Below are positions 1-10,334 of a DNA stretch of 64,000 nucleotides, piece after piece. The DNA is taken from positions 30,992,501 through 31,056,500 of the forward strand of contig CM076154.1 of the NCBI GenBank assembly GCA_038025085.1, read 5' to 3'. A model generated the notes under the pieces. It had not been told where the DNA came from. It ran no database searches and saw only the letters and a list, made by a program, of their open reading frames with translations. Each line of letters opens with the position of its first letter. Within the stretch, counting starts at the first letter, position 1. This DNA comes from Tetragonia tetragonoides (Eukaryota; Streptophyta; Magnoliopsida; Caryophyllales; Aizoaceae). The translations under genes were made by a program, and so were the position numbers.

Positions 1-515
1 ATTGAAACTTTATTATGCTCGATGGTTAATGTTTTCTTTGCTTTAGTGGAGTATGACTTACAAGGCTACAACTGTGAATGTACAGATCTGTGAATGTGCA
101 ATGTGCTATCTTGTGGAATACAAAAATCTATGCCGTTTTGTACCTCGGAATAAATTTTATTAAGGACATAGTGATGCATCCTGATTCCTGAGCTACTCTT
201 GTTCGTTACCAATTTGTTGAATTGTAACTGAACCTCAATTACAGAATTTGTAGACTTCCAAAAGTGATGTCTAATGACCATGCAGAACACGTAAAACTTT
301 TAATTCAAATACAAGGAGAATGATACCTAGCAAAAAAAATTCAAGGAGAATGATAGTATATCTTCCATTCATCATAATAAGATAATATTTTTTTGGAGTC
401 ATCGTCATTGCACATCAAATTATATATTAAATTAACAACTTTACTAATTTCGTTTCAACATAACATCAAACAATTCTAATGCAACTATGGGTTCCCTTTG
501 AAAAATTACATGAAG
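1..515. other. AT-rich DNA with no gene seen
   Basis: AT-rich sequence lying downstream (in the minus sense) of the F-box pseudogene. No reading frame with family resemblance was found on either strand. It may include the 3' untranslated region of the F-box locus. Confidence 0.5.
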
Positions 516-1412
516 TCATACCAATTGCCGGAAAAATATAACCTCCTGAGCACTTCTACAAACTGGACACTTGGGCCCAATCTCCTCCAAAGTTGCATTA
601 TAATTGTCATCTTCAAACAAATTTCTCTCAGGGTCGTGGAATTCATTTTTGTCACATCTAAAAAAAGGTCATGAAAAGAGGGGGCCGCCTATAAGAGCTA
701 GGATCGTATATGGGACAATAATCCCGCAACTTTTCCCGACACATGACAATACCCACTCCTTCAAGCTTTGTCTCTGTATTCCCCATCAAGTCTACCCCTC
801 TTTCAAAAGATAAGCCGTCGCCCTTACACATTAAAAGAATGCTAAACATATAGGATGCCATCAGATGTCCATCGTCGTGTGCTCGTTCCAACATAACTTC
901 CCCCTATGAAAATCGTTGTTGCACAAAGTATTTTATCTACAAAATAAACGAAGTTCTGGTATTTTAATATTACAATAAAAAATTATTAACATTTGTGGAA
1001 TTCAAATTCATGTGCCTTACCATCCCATCATAAAAAGCTGCATTTACGTTACCCGCATCGATGCACTCTTTTAGAAAGGAGTCACGGCTCGCATGGAAAT
1101 TGGGATATTTTGGTACACTATCTATGCACAAATTTTGTAGGACTTGTGCATGTTTTCCAATATTGTTGAATGTCTTGCAACTGTTGCCATGGATTATTGA
1201 GTTGGATGTTAAGAGTTAACAAGTTAACAATTGTTACATCATATTTGCTACATAAATAAACAGGAATATACCTTAGCTTCATGCTGACAAAATCCTGCAA
1301 TGACGTTCGTGCCACTATGCACATTATATCGGTCAGCAGTTCATCTTCAATTTTTGTGAACAGAACTTCATTGTGATTACAGGGTACTTAAGAAGATAAA
1401 AATCTATAACTA
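516..1412 (-). pseudogene. Broken F-box gene of the At1g67623/At2g35280-like type
   Basis: Three coding blocks read on the minus strand and join at good splice sites. Block 1, down to 1272, ends in an F-box core with 'ELLTDI' and 'TSLQDFVSMKL'. Block 2 (1180-1021) starts with 'SCKTFNNIG' and contains 'SFLKECIDAGNVNAAFYDGM'. Block 3 (903-516) has 'LERAHDDGHLMASYMF', 'GDGLSFERGVDLM' and a C-terminal cysteine pattern 'RCDKNEFHD...CPVCRSAQEV'. This order (F-box, Sel1-like helical repeat, Cys-rich tail) matches plant F-box proteins of this type, whose substrates are mostly unknown and which act in SCF ubiquitin ligases. Two defects are seen. A run of seven T (minus strand, 659-665) shifts the frame just before the Cys-rich tail. 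No in-frame ATG precedes the F-box, where a stop lies just upstream. Family assignment is from motif memory. Confidence 0.6.
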
Positions 1413-2118
1413 CGTGACCATCAGAAAAATTAATCTTTTAGATTCCTGAATGTGAATGGTAAGGCATTATCAATAAATAAAACCGACAAGGGTATTTATA
1501 GGCAGGGGGTGTTTGGGTGGTTGGAGGAGAGAGATAGAGAGAAGAGAAAGACAGCAGAGGCAATAACGAGAGAGGATCTTAACTCATATTTATAGGCCTA
1601 TTAGTTGTTGGAGGAGAGAGATAGAGAGAAAACGACTTACAGTTTAAAATTCGTTGTTACCATGAAAAATAGTATTTGTATTCATTTGGACTACTAATTC
1701 ACTGTATACAAATTAGATTTCCTGTATTAGAATACGAAATGGTTTTTCCGTTGTTACCATGAAAAAGAGTACCATTACTCATTTGGACTACTAATTCATT
1801 GTATACAAATTACAATACCTGTATTAGAATACGAAATGGTTTTTCGTTGTTCCAAGCATATTTTGTACTTCACACTACTAACCAATAAATGATGATGATT
1901 TGACCTAGAAAAAGGGCATAACAATGATAATACTATTAATGTTTGAACCACTTTCCAAATGTTTGACACCGGTTCAGAAAAACGGTTTAGAATCTCAAAT
2001 AAATCAACAGTACTGGATTAATTAAATCTTATATATACGAAGTTATTTAGTTTAATTAATTTATTTTAAAATGATCTATAATACGCCTCTTCTCAGTCAA
2101 TACCCTTATACTTTATTA
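1413..2118. repeat. Short direct repeats, gene-free
   Basis: This stretch holds a 97-bp tandem duplication: copies start at 1652 and 1749, each opening with CGTTGTTACCATGAAAAA, and a third partial copy starts at 1846. A GA-rich motif, GGAGGAGAGAGATAGAGAGA, occurs near 1522 and 1609. No gene was seen. Confidence 0.6.
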
Positions 2119-2672
2119 CTAGGTGGATGCCCGTGCGTTGCACAGACTGTGATTATATATTAAAATGATAACAACGTGATTATTAATCTCATCGGAAAAT
2201 TAAAGTGTAATTTTCAATTTTGAAAAATATAGTGATATATGGATAAAGATTAATATAACTCATTTAGTATCACCAATGCATACTAACATTACTAATACTT
2301 TAAACAATCACGTACTACAAATGAGTCTCATTTTAATGGATATTTTTTATTTTTGTTAGGAGATAATAATGGATATTTATAACTCTTTCAAATGATGGAA
2401 GAAATTTAAATTAATTTTTTTAAGCGGTCGAAGTAAAATTATATGTTACTTAAATCTATTAGTTTAGTATATAACAATTTAGGAAATTATAACTGTAGTA
2501 TATATTCTTTGCCAAACATAAATCTACTCTTTAACGATTTAAGTAAGTAATACTTTAATATATATTCTTTGCCAAAACCAATATTTCTAGTTTACTATTA
2601 TAAGTTTATTACAATGGTTCGCTTAGGAATGAGCGCCTCCAAAGCTGTAACAAAATGCATCTAATATATAGA
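2119..2672 (-). mobile_element. Non-autonomous Helitron (554 bp)
   Basis: Read on the minus strand, the element starts TCTATATATTAG and ends GCACGGGCATCCACCTAG. These are the 5' TC and 3' CTAG termini expected of plant Helitrons. A small hairpin (GTGC-AAC-GCAC) lies about 10 bases before the 3' end. The flanking bases are A before the 5' end and T after the 3' end, the A^T target rule for Helitrons, with no target duplication. No Rep/helicase coding is present, so it would depend on an autonomous partner. The match is by structure only. Confidence 0.6.
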
Positions 2673-4066
2673 TATTTTGATTATGATTGTTAAAGGTAAA
2701 ACATTGTAAATAACATTTCAAGCTCACTCAATATTTATTTTTATTTTGATAGGAAAGCTCACTCAATCTATTCAATCAATAACGTTTTCAATCTTAATGT
2801 AGTTTTCATGGCTGATATTGAAACATTGTTCCAATAATATCATCATTTACTCACAGATGACTGCTATGCAAATTGCAATGAATAGAAAACGTCATACTGT
2901 AGCTCATAAATGTGTTTCAAATTTCGTCATACTCCAAGCCAATCTACCCCTTCCATTAGTAATACTATATGAATTTTAAACTTCCATGTTTATTTTTTAA
3001 TATCTATCAGAACATTAAGAAAAAGTAATGAAATAGTTATACAAACTATCCAATTCAAATCCCACAGTGATTAAGATTATTCCTATAAAAAAATATAAAA
3101 GTGTTCCGATCCCTAATGTGCTAATACTAATTTTTATTAAGTGCAATATGAGAAACATTAAGAAAACTAATGTAATAGTTATATAAATGATCAAAATCAT
3201 ATTTCACAGTGACTAAAATCATTTGAGTGCTAGTTATATCTGATTGTCCCATAAATGGTTAATCACGATTATCAATCTTGTTAAAAAGCATACTGTAACC
3301 ATTCCATGATGCTGCATTTGGAGTATATATGTATATTTTTATCACATTTGGAATAGTTTTACTTCGGTTACACTTGAATAAATACAATACATCCTAAACC
3401 TAAACACTAAACCCTATATCCTTAGCATATTTATTGATGTTTTAACTCATTTGTAGGAACAACAAATACTCTTTCGATGTCCGAATTTGGAGAAACGATT
3501 GTGCAAAGCACAGGGGACCAACCAAAGTCAAACAATGACTGAAGTCGTCTCATTTTCAGAATAATATGGTAACAACAATGATCACGACGTGGTTCCGGTC
3601 TTCCAGACTTCCAGTGGAGGGAATTTATCTATGACGCCAATGCTAATGGGGGGAAAATCAAATCATTTTCAAAATTTTGGGGGGGGGGGATTGTTTGGAT
3701 GGCAAATAAATTGAGGGGGAAATCAAAAGTTCAAAATAACTTTATTTGATTAGGAAGGAGGAAGGGAGGGAAAACTTATAATATGATTATAGATTCCTTT
3801 GGCGGGAAATCAAAAATGGACTTGATTTTTGGGAGCAAACGGTTTGGGTGGGAAATAATATGAACTCCATTTTTTTGGGAGGGAAAACACCAAATTTTTG
3901 AAGGAACAGATGACCTCTATAAATAAGGCTTTCAATCCCTTGTTTTTAACTACACCATCCTTTCTAAGTAAAACCTAAATCATCATTCAGATTAGCCTCT
4001 TCTTAGTTCTTCCATATCCATTACACATTCTGTATATCCTCTCAAAAATATCCTTGCAAAACAGTT
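2673..4066. other. AT-rich DNA; G-rich repeat blocks near 3640-3900
   Basis: AT-rich, gene-free DNA. Imperfect direct repeats of about 65 bp occur at 3010-3075 and 3150-3215. Between 3640 and 3900 there are several GGGGGGAAATCAAA-like blocks that may be a decayed MITE. A TATAAATA box at 3918-3925 lies about 140 bases before the next ORF. Confidence 0.4.
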
Positions 4067-4390
4067 ATGGTGAAAACACTAAAACAACTTCACCAAGCCG
4101 AAAATGATGATGTCAAGGACATTCGTGCGTTCATGGGGGAAGCTATCAAAATTGTTGGCCCTTTTGTGATTGAGAAGATTTTTGTTGAAATGGGGACTTG
4201 GATGAAAAATCTTGAAAATTATTTTGAAGAAGACTACAAACGTATTGAAAGCCTCAATCCAGGATGCATGAGAGTGATGGCCAGTTTATATCGTAAGCCT
4301 CGTTCTCTCAAGTCACGCTCATCGACTCTAAGGAAGAGTCGCCAGTTGCAGAATTTGAGGCAACTGGCTTTGATGAGAAGCGGGGTTTGA
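4067..4390 (+). CDS. Small hypothetical protein, 107 aa
   Basis: A single open frame starts with an ATG preceded by GTT and ends TGA. The predicted product is charged, probably helical in its first 65 residues (for example 'KIVGPFVIEKIFVEMGTWM'), and has an Arg/Ser/Lys-rich tail. I do not recognise a family. In favour of a real gene are a TATAAATA box at 3918-3925 and a non-repetitive composition. Against it are the short length and lack of any known domain. The next gene begins 550 bases downstream on the same strand, so this could be its relic neighbour or a fragment. Confidence 0.3.
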   Translation: MVKTLKQLHQAENDDVKDIRAFMGEAIKIVGPFVIEKIFVEMGTWMKNLENYFEEDYKRIESLNPGCMRVMASLYRKPRSLKSRSSTLRKSRQLQNLRQLALMRSGV

Positions 4391-4939
4391 AGGGCGAGTA
4401 ATCTTGAAAAAAGAATTTATAGTTCTTCTTCTAATGACATTAACTTAAGTAGTTTTGCATATGTATTTTTCATTTGATGTCTTTATTAAATATGGAAAAT
4501 TTGAATGTTGTTCTCAAGGCATGGTCACAACTCACAAGCAAGTTTCTCGAGTTGTTTCAATTCAACACCCTATTTCCTATTATGTTTTAGTTTTCTATTT
4601 CGTATATCAATGATTAATAGTTAGTAAAAATTCTCCGTTAAAAAATTGTTGTTTTAAGATAAGTTTAGTTCTAGTTTTATCGTACTATCAGTTGGAATTG
4701 GGAACAATTTAAAATAGAATTTCTCCATTTTTTTTATTAAGCGTCGTTCCGTTGTTACTAAGGAAGTACTCTACAACATTTCAAATTGGATAATCTAATA
4801 CGGGTATGTTAGATTTAATAAAATTTCAAATCCGCCCAAATGATGTTGGGTACAAGTATATAAAAGATAGTACAGATAGTTGAGCAAACATGCACCTTGC
4901 CCCCAAAACGTAACCTTATATTCAATCTAAAACCCATCA
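4391..4939. promoter_or_regulatory. Intergenic region with a TATA box for the next gene
   Basis: No coding sequence is seen. A TATATAAA box lies at 4857-4864, about 75 bases before the ATG at 4940, a normal plant spacing allowing for a short 5' leader. Confidence 0.4.
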
Positions 4940-6795
4940 ATGGAAATGGATGGCCGTCAACATGAAACCAACTTAAATCTAACGCCAACTGATCATGGAA
5001 TGGGAGTTACGGAAGTTCCTCCAGGTCCAAACAATAACAACGATGCAATGGGAATCCATGGAAGATTCCACCAGTATGCTAAAAATGGAGAGAAGCTGAT
5101 GATAATGGCTGAGTCAGTTTTCAAAGAAGTGTTTCCCAACTATATCCCTGAGTGGCTGGTACACCGTATTCCACCACACCTACGCCTCAATATCGAATTC
5201 ATTGAGAGGGGAGCTATTCAACTATTCGACATACCCAACCCTGGGCCACCGGAAGTGGTCACGAATGACACAAATTACTTGGTCAAGCGTGAAGACGGTT
5301 CCTTTGCGGCACCGTCCACCTCCACAATTCGAGGCTTTATTATGGATCCTAAGTCAGCTACTGGAAATCGGAGAAACCTGCTAGTGATTTCGGCTGGGGA
5401 AACTAGAGCTGTTAAACCAGCTCACCTATTCACCATGACCGATCTTTCATACCTTCCTTTAGATGAACTCACAGAAGCATTGTCATGCATGCGGTCTCTT
5501 GGCCGGCAACATCAACATCTGCTCCCACCTGCATTAGAAACCTTCGTCGACCGCCCAATGAATATCCGCCAATCTGCAAAGAGATGCCTCTTGAACGGCA
5601 GAACGACAAGGGCAACCATGGCTGCTTATTCCAACACCGTTCAGGTATACTATTGTCTAATGTTATTTAGCTTTATTCGGAAACAACCGACGTTCATGTG
5701 CAAACATTTATGATTTTGTGGGATACAACAGAATGATACATGTTTATTTTTGACTCCTCATTCTCAAAATTTTATATTTTTCGAGTAACAACTGATCACT
5801 GTCATCTACAAACGTTTATGATGGCAAAAAAAACAACTAAAGGTAGGAGTACCTGCTTATTTTAATTTTCACAGTTCAATAGCAAAATGTTTAGTTAGTA
5901 AATACTTGTAAGAATTTCAAATACATCGAAAAGATATATTGGGCCATCGTCGCTGTAAGTCGTAGCAACATCATCCATCCACTTATGGCTATTACTTTTA
6001 TTCGTAACAACTAACAACTACATGTTACCTTAATTGTTGGGCGTTTATAAATTAATTTCATAGGACCAACAGAATTCCAGTTAAATGTAGACTGCATATA
6101 GCTGATGAAACGAACTGATGTTACGCTCAAAAGTACGAACTGTTGCAACCCAACTTGTGTTATTGTACCTTTTTATTTTTCTTTGGGGGTTTTGTTTTGT
6201 GAACACTAATTCCTATGTTACAATGGACGTTTTTATTGACGCTCCAAATCAATAATAGGTGTACTTGTTGGAGAAAGACGCAAAGCAGGTTGAAATCATA
6301 GTTAAACGCAATCATCATAATGTTCTCAACAAGTGCTTTCCGATGTACATTTGCAATGTCGTGACAGCCACGAGATATTGGAGGATGGTGCCACAGGATG
6401 TTATCGTTGATGCATTGGATCACAAGATGATGGCACGCAATATGGAGTTTGCGGAACGACCTTTTTTGGCAGCAAATATGACTTTCATCATATGGAATGC
6501 TAGGGGAATCGCAAGGCCTTCTTTTCAGTCAAACTTCCTTTTGCTGTGTCAGCAGTTCCACCCAAACGTCTTCATTATAACTGAGACTCGGGTTGGTAGG
6601 ACAAACACAATGACTATACTTGATGGACTTCCATTTGAGAATTGGCAACTTCTGAACCCGGAGGGTTTGCAAGGAGGCATCCTCGTGCTATGGACTAATC
6701 AAATTGAGTTCCACCTTGTCGATACTGAGGATAAGCTTTGGGGGATTGTCCAAGCAACATCGGATGAGGATGGAGCTGGAGCTATTACTTTATAA
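4940..6795 (+). CDS. Two-exon chimeric gene: unknown N-terminus plus LINE endonuclease start
   Basis: Exon 1 is 4940-5644 (235 codons, phase 0, donor CAG|GTATAC). Exon 2 is 6259-6795 (acceptor AATAG|GTG), giving 413 residues. Residues 1 to about 305 match nothing I recognise; the region is Asn/Pro-rich early ('PPGPNNNND') and then globular. From about residue 309 the protein reads 'MTFIIWNARGIARPSFQ', then 'FIITETRVGR', 'LQGGILVLW' and 'VDTEDKLWGIVQ'. This is the start of the exonuclease-endonuclease-phosphatase fold at the N-terminus of plant L1 (LINE) ORF2 proteins, with the Asn and the 'ETR' acidic motif in place. It stops before the catalytic His/Asp motifs, so nuclease activity is not expected. 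A further ORF-like patch follows at 6858-6972 after an AG acceptor, with no clear link. It may be an exapted chimera or a decayed gene hit by a LINE. Confidence 0.5.
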
Positions 6796-9700
6796 TTGAA
6801 AATTTTACTTCACAATAGTCATCATGACACTATGTTTTAATTTGGTAATGCAATAGGTGTGCATGTCTTGCCTTTGGAGCAACCCCCGCTGTTGTGAAGA
6901 ACACCCTGGAGAATGTAAGACTACGATTGGGCTTCCTTTTGGCTGTTGAAATTGTTATCCATGTAAAACAGGTGAATCAACCGACTTCGCGTTTTCAAAA
7001 AATTTCTCTAATATGTTGACTCAATCGAAACCGCTTGGTTGTAAGTTGTAAGTAATCCCTGGGGTTCCTTTTTTGGCTTGGTCAAATTTGTATTATGTAA
7101 TGGACTGGGACGTTTAATGCCCCTCTTTTGGCCTTCTTAAGTTTGTATTATGCAATGGTGATTGGTGTGGGACGTGGAAAGCTACTATCTATTATGTATG
7201 TTAATTACAAGTTTGTTGTTTATTGCTTTCATTTGCCCTTTTAATCACCAACATGTTAAATATTTGTAAGACTTGTGGGCTTTCGTTATATTTTATTTGT
7301 ACTTTTGTTGTGTTAACGATATAAACTGTTCCAGTTTATTCAGAACTACACTCTGTCAAAAAAAAAATCACTCACACATCAAATTTCATATAACAGAAAG
7401 TCATAACTAAAACCTATTATAACTAAATGTCCATTTGCATTGCACCTTACCAATTACAGAACTCTCACAACTCACCAGGATGGTTGCGTTTTCTCAATAA
7501 CAGTCTGCAACTCTTTGGTCATTTTTTGGAGAGCATGTCCGCAGTACAATTTTTCAATGTTCAACACTACCGACATCCGGAGTAGGAAACGGTAGGATTT
7601 GGTTCGCCATATATGACGGTCTACCTGCAATTTTCAAACTACGACAGATTTTATACCACATTTTGTTGCATTTTCTTTCTCTAATGTATTTGACGATTAC
7701 AGTATCATTTTCTTTTTTCAATGTCTCTACATTTTCCTCCATTTGGTTGCTTACCAGTTCCCCTCCCCGATCCCGTTGCATAATAGCTCAGCATTCTCAT
7801 AAACAGGGTTCAGTACAGAGTACTCTGTGGCCTTGCACATTCTCCGTTTCAAAAACCTCTGCTTCATCAACTACATGTTGAACCCTTTCGGCATTACTCA
7901 GTGGGCTTGCTCGAATTGTTATGTAGGCTGAATTTTGAGTCCCAAACAACTTCAAACGACCTACATAGCCAATGCTTAGTAATGATGGATGATGGATGAT
8001 GGATGATGGATGGTGGATGATGGATGATGGATGATGGATTTCGTATTTTTTACCAGCCTAGTGATACTTTGGCTCCATTACAAACGTCCCCCCATGTTTT
8101 ATTGTGAAGTGGTAGTTGGTTGACATCTACATGCATCGAATTGTAGCGTATTTCAGTTAATGACTTCAGACAAGTAGACAACGCAAAAAACATCTACATG
8201 CATCGAATTGTAGCGTATTTCAGTTAGCTATACATTATACGATTGGAATATTCACCACTAACTATTGTGATTTGCAATAGCCGTCTTCTTCACAGATTTA
8301 AACAACTTTTTTTCGCGATGATGCAAATGCGTAAACAAGGATTTTAATTTTGACTGAGTTTCCTTTGTTTCATAGATTTAAACTACTGTTATGATCGTAT
8401 CAGTTAACTTATTTGACTTCATTAATTCCATATAAAAATTCAAATATTTTTGCAAGGAGGGGTGATACATCAATCTAATTTAATTTGGACCAACATGTAC
8501 ACCAGTTTTCTCACGTCAGGGTTCACATTACATACGAACAATATTAATACTAAAGTAACGACAACAACCAATAGAAAATCCACATACTCAATTATTTATC
8601 TAGGAACAATATACATACTTTAGTAACAACAACAACCAATACTTATTCCTCATACTCAAATATACAACGCTACAAATCCACATTTTTATGGTAACAATCA
8701 TATACCCAGATTACATTCTTTTCGCCGACGCCTCCAGGTTGACAGATCTGGTATTCGCCGCCTTTGAATCAACCTTCTGCAGTGTTTGATTTTACGTTCT
8801 ACCACCATCACTTATACTTAAGACGTCGATTCGTCATAATTGTAGCTTTGTTTCAGCTTTGGTATTTTATTCCACCTTCTTGTACCTGCAATAGGCGAAT
8901 CGAATCTTCCCACCACTATCCGGTAATGATATGTATGCCACCGCCTACCTAAATTCAAATATACCTTATTCGAAAGATTTGGATGGACCGCCGACTTCAA
9001 TCCTAAACTGTATAGTGTTCCTGCCTGTCGATTCGGTCAGCGGGCCAAATAAATTAAACAACAACGGCCGATAAAGGATGTTCAAACAAAGAACTCATAT
9101 TCGCCGGAGTTTTTTTGTTTCGTCGGAGAAGTTACCGGAAAACATCTCTCCGGCTACAGTTTAAGTGTCCCTCCATTTCTTATTCAAACCCTAGTAATTT
9201 TTGAAATTATTTGGCCAGGATGTTTCAATTTCAAATGAAATTGTTAATTTACATAATTTAGCTTTATTTTTTTCATCCATTATTCGGACCAATTATAGAG
9301 CGCCACATCTGGGGAACAGCCGGATGTAATATACAACCAGTGTATAGCTATCTTTGTTGCAACCAAAAACCAATGCTCAGGGGCATCTTCCTGATTCCTG
9401 ATCTTTTCAGAAAGCAGACTGTTGACAATACCTCAAAAAACAAATGAAGAAATATAGCAGATTTGAATTCTATAGAACATCTTCGAAATTTGTGATGAGA
9501 TCTGCTTCTTATTCAAACATTAGAAGGCACACAACACCCCATAAACCTCGATGGTTTTCACTGTCATATAAACAGTAGGCTGCGAACTGTCAACAGATTT
9601 TTGGCTATTTCGATATGAAGATCTAATGATAAAGCTCTTGAGAGAAGGAAATGCAAAACTGCAAATGAAAAAATTGTTTGTAAGTCTGTACAATTTGACA

Positions 9701-10334
9701 ATCGTATTTATGGAATACATCCTTGCAACAGCATTCCAGCTTTGAAGAAGCACTGAAGGCTTGACACGATCGCAAGTATGATTGAGAAACAATTTAGAGA
9801 AGAGCCACGTATCTTTTATTCTCACGGATGAGCCATTGAAATGCGAGTTTTACATATACGGAGCTCCAAAGCACAAGTATGTGAGCCCAAACCAAGGAAA
9901 TGGCTACAGATGTTTCAATAAGGTAATTGCTCGATCAGTAAACCAGTGTCATGGAAGCAATGAAGTAGCAACAACTTCCTTTGTTGTCTTTTTAGAGAAC
10001 CATCCCGCGGTCGACTGACTATGTTACTATGGGGTAAGCTGCAAAGAGACAGCACTGCAGGTCGTATTTCATGGGGGCTACCTACAAGGCGATCGATTGA
10101 AGTGTCAAGAAGTAGAAACACAACATTCACTGTATACATGCTAGACATATATGAAATTATATGATATCCATGATATACAGGATATAGTACTACAATCAGA
10201 AATTATAAACTCATAGCTATATGGAACTATTTTACAAGCTAAAGATACAATCAGCAAGCCAGAGATAAGAGCTTATCACTTTCGAAGATATAGTTTTTGA
10301 ATTTTGACAATGTATCAACAGCAGTCCTGTTTCC
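6796..10334. other. 3.5 kb without a convincing gene
   Basis: A possible exon remnant (6858-6972, reading 'ACLAFGATPAVVKNTLENV') follows the chimeric gene. A variable (ATGGATG)n microsatellite covers about 7984-8038. A direct repeat of about 38 bp (ACATCTACATGCATCGAATT...) occurs at about 8122 and 8190. Open frames of 60-100 codons at 7554-7781 (-), 9520-9825 (-) and 9782-10018 (+) show no family features and overlap each other. I would not call genes here. Confidence 0.45.

Noticed and set aside
9520..10148. Three overlapping open frames of 77-101 codons
   Set aside because: They overlap on opposite strands, show no motifs, and have no splice partners.
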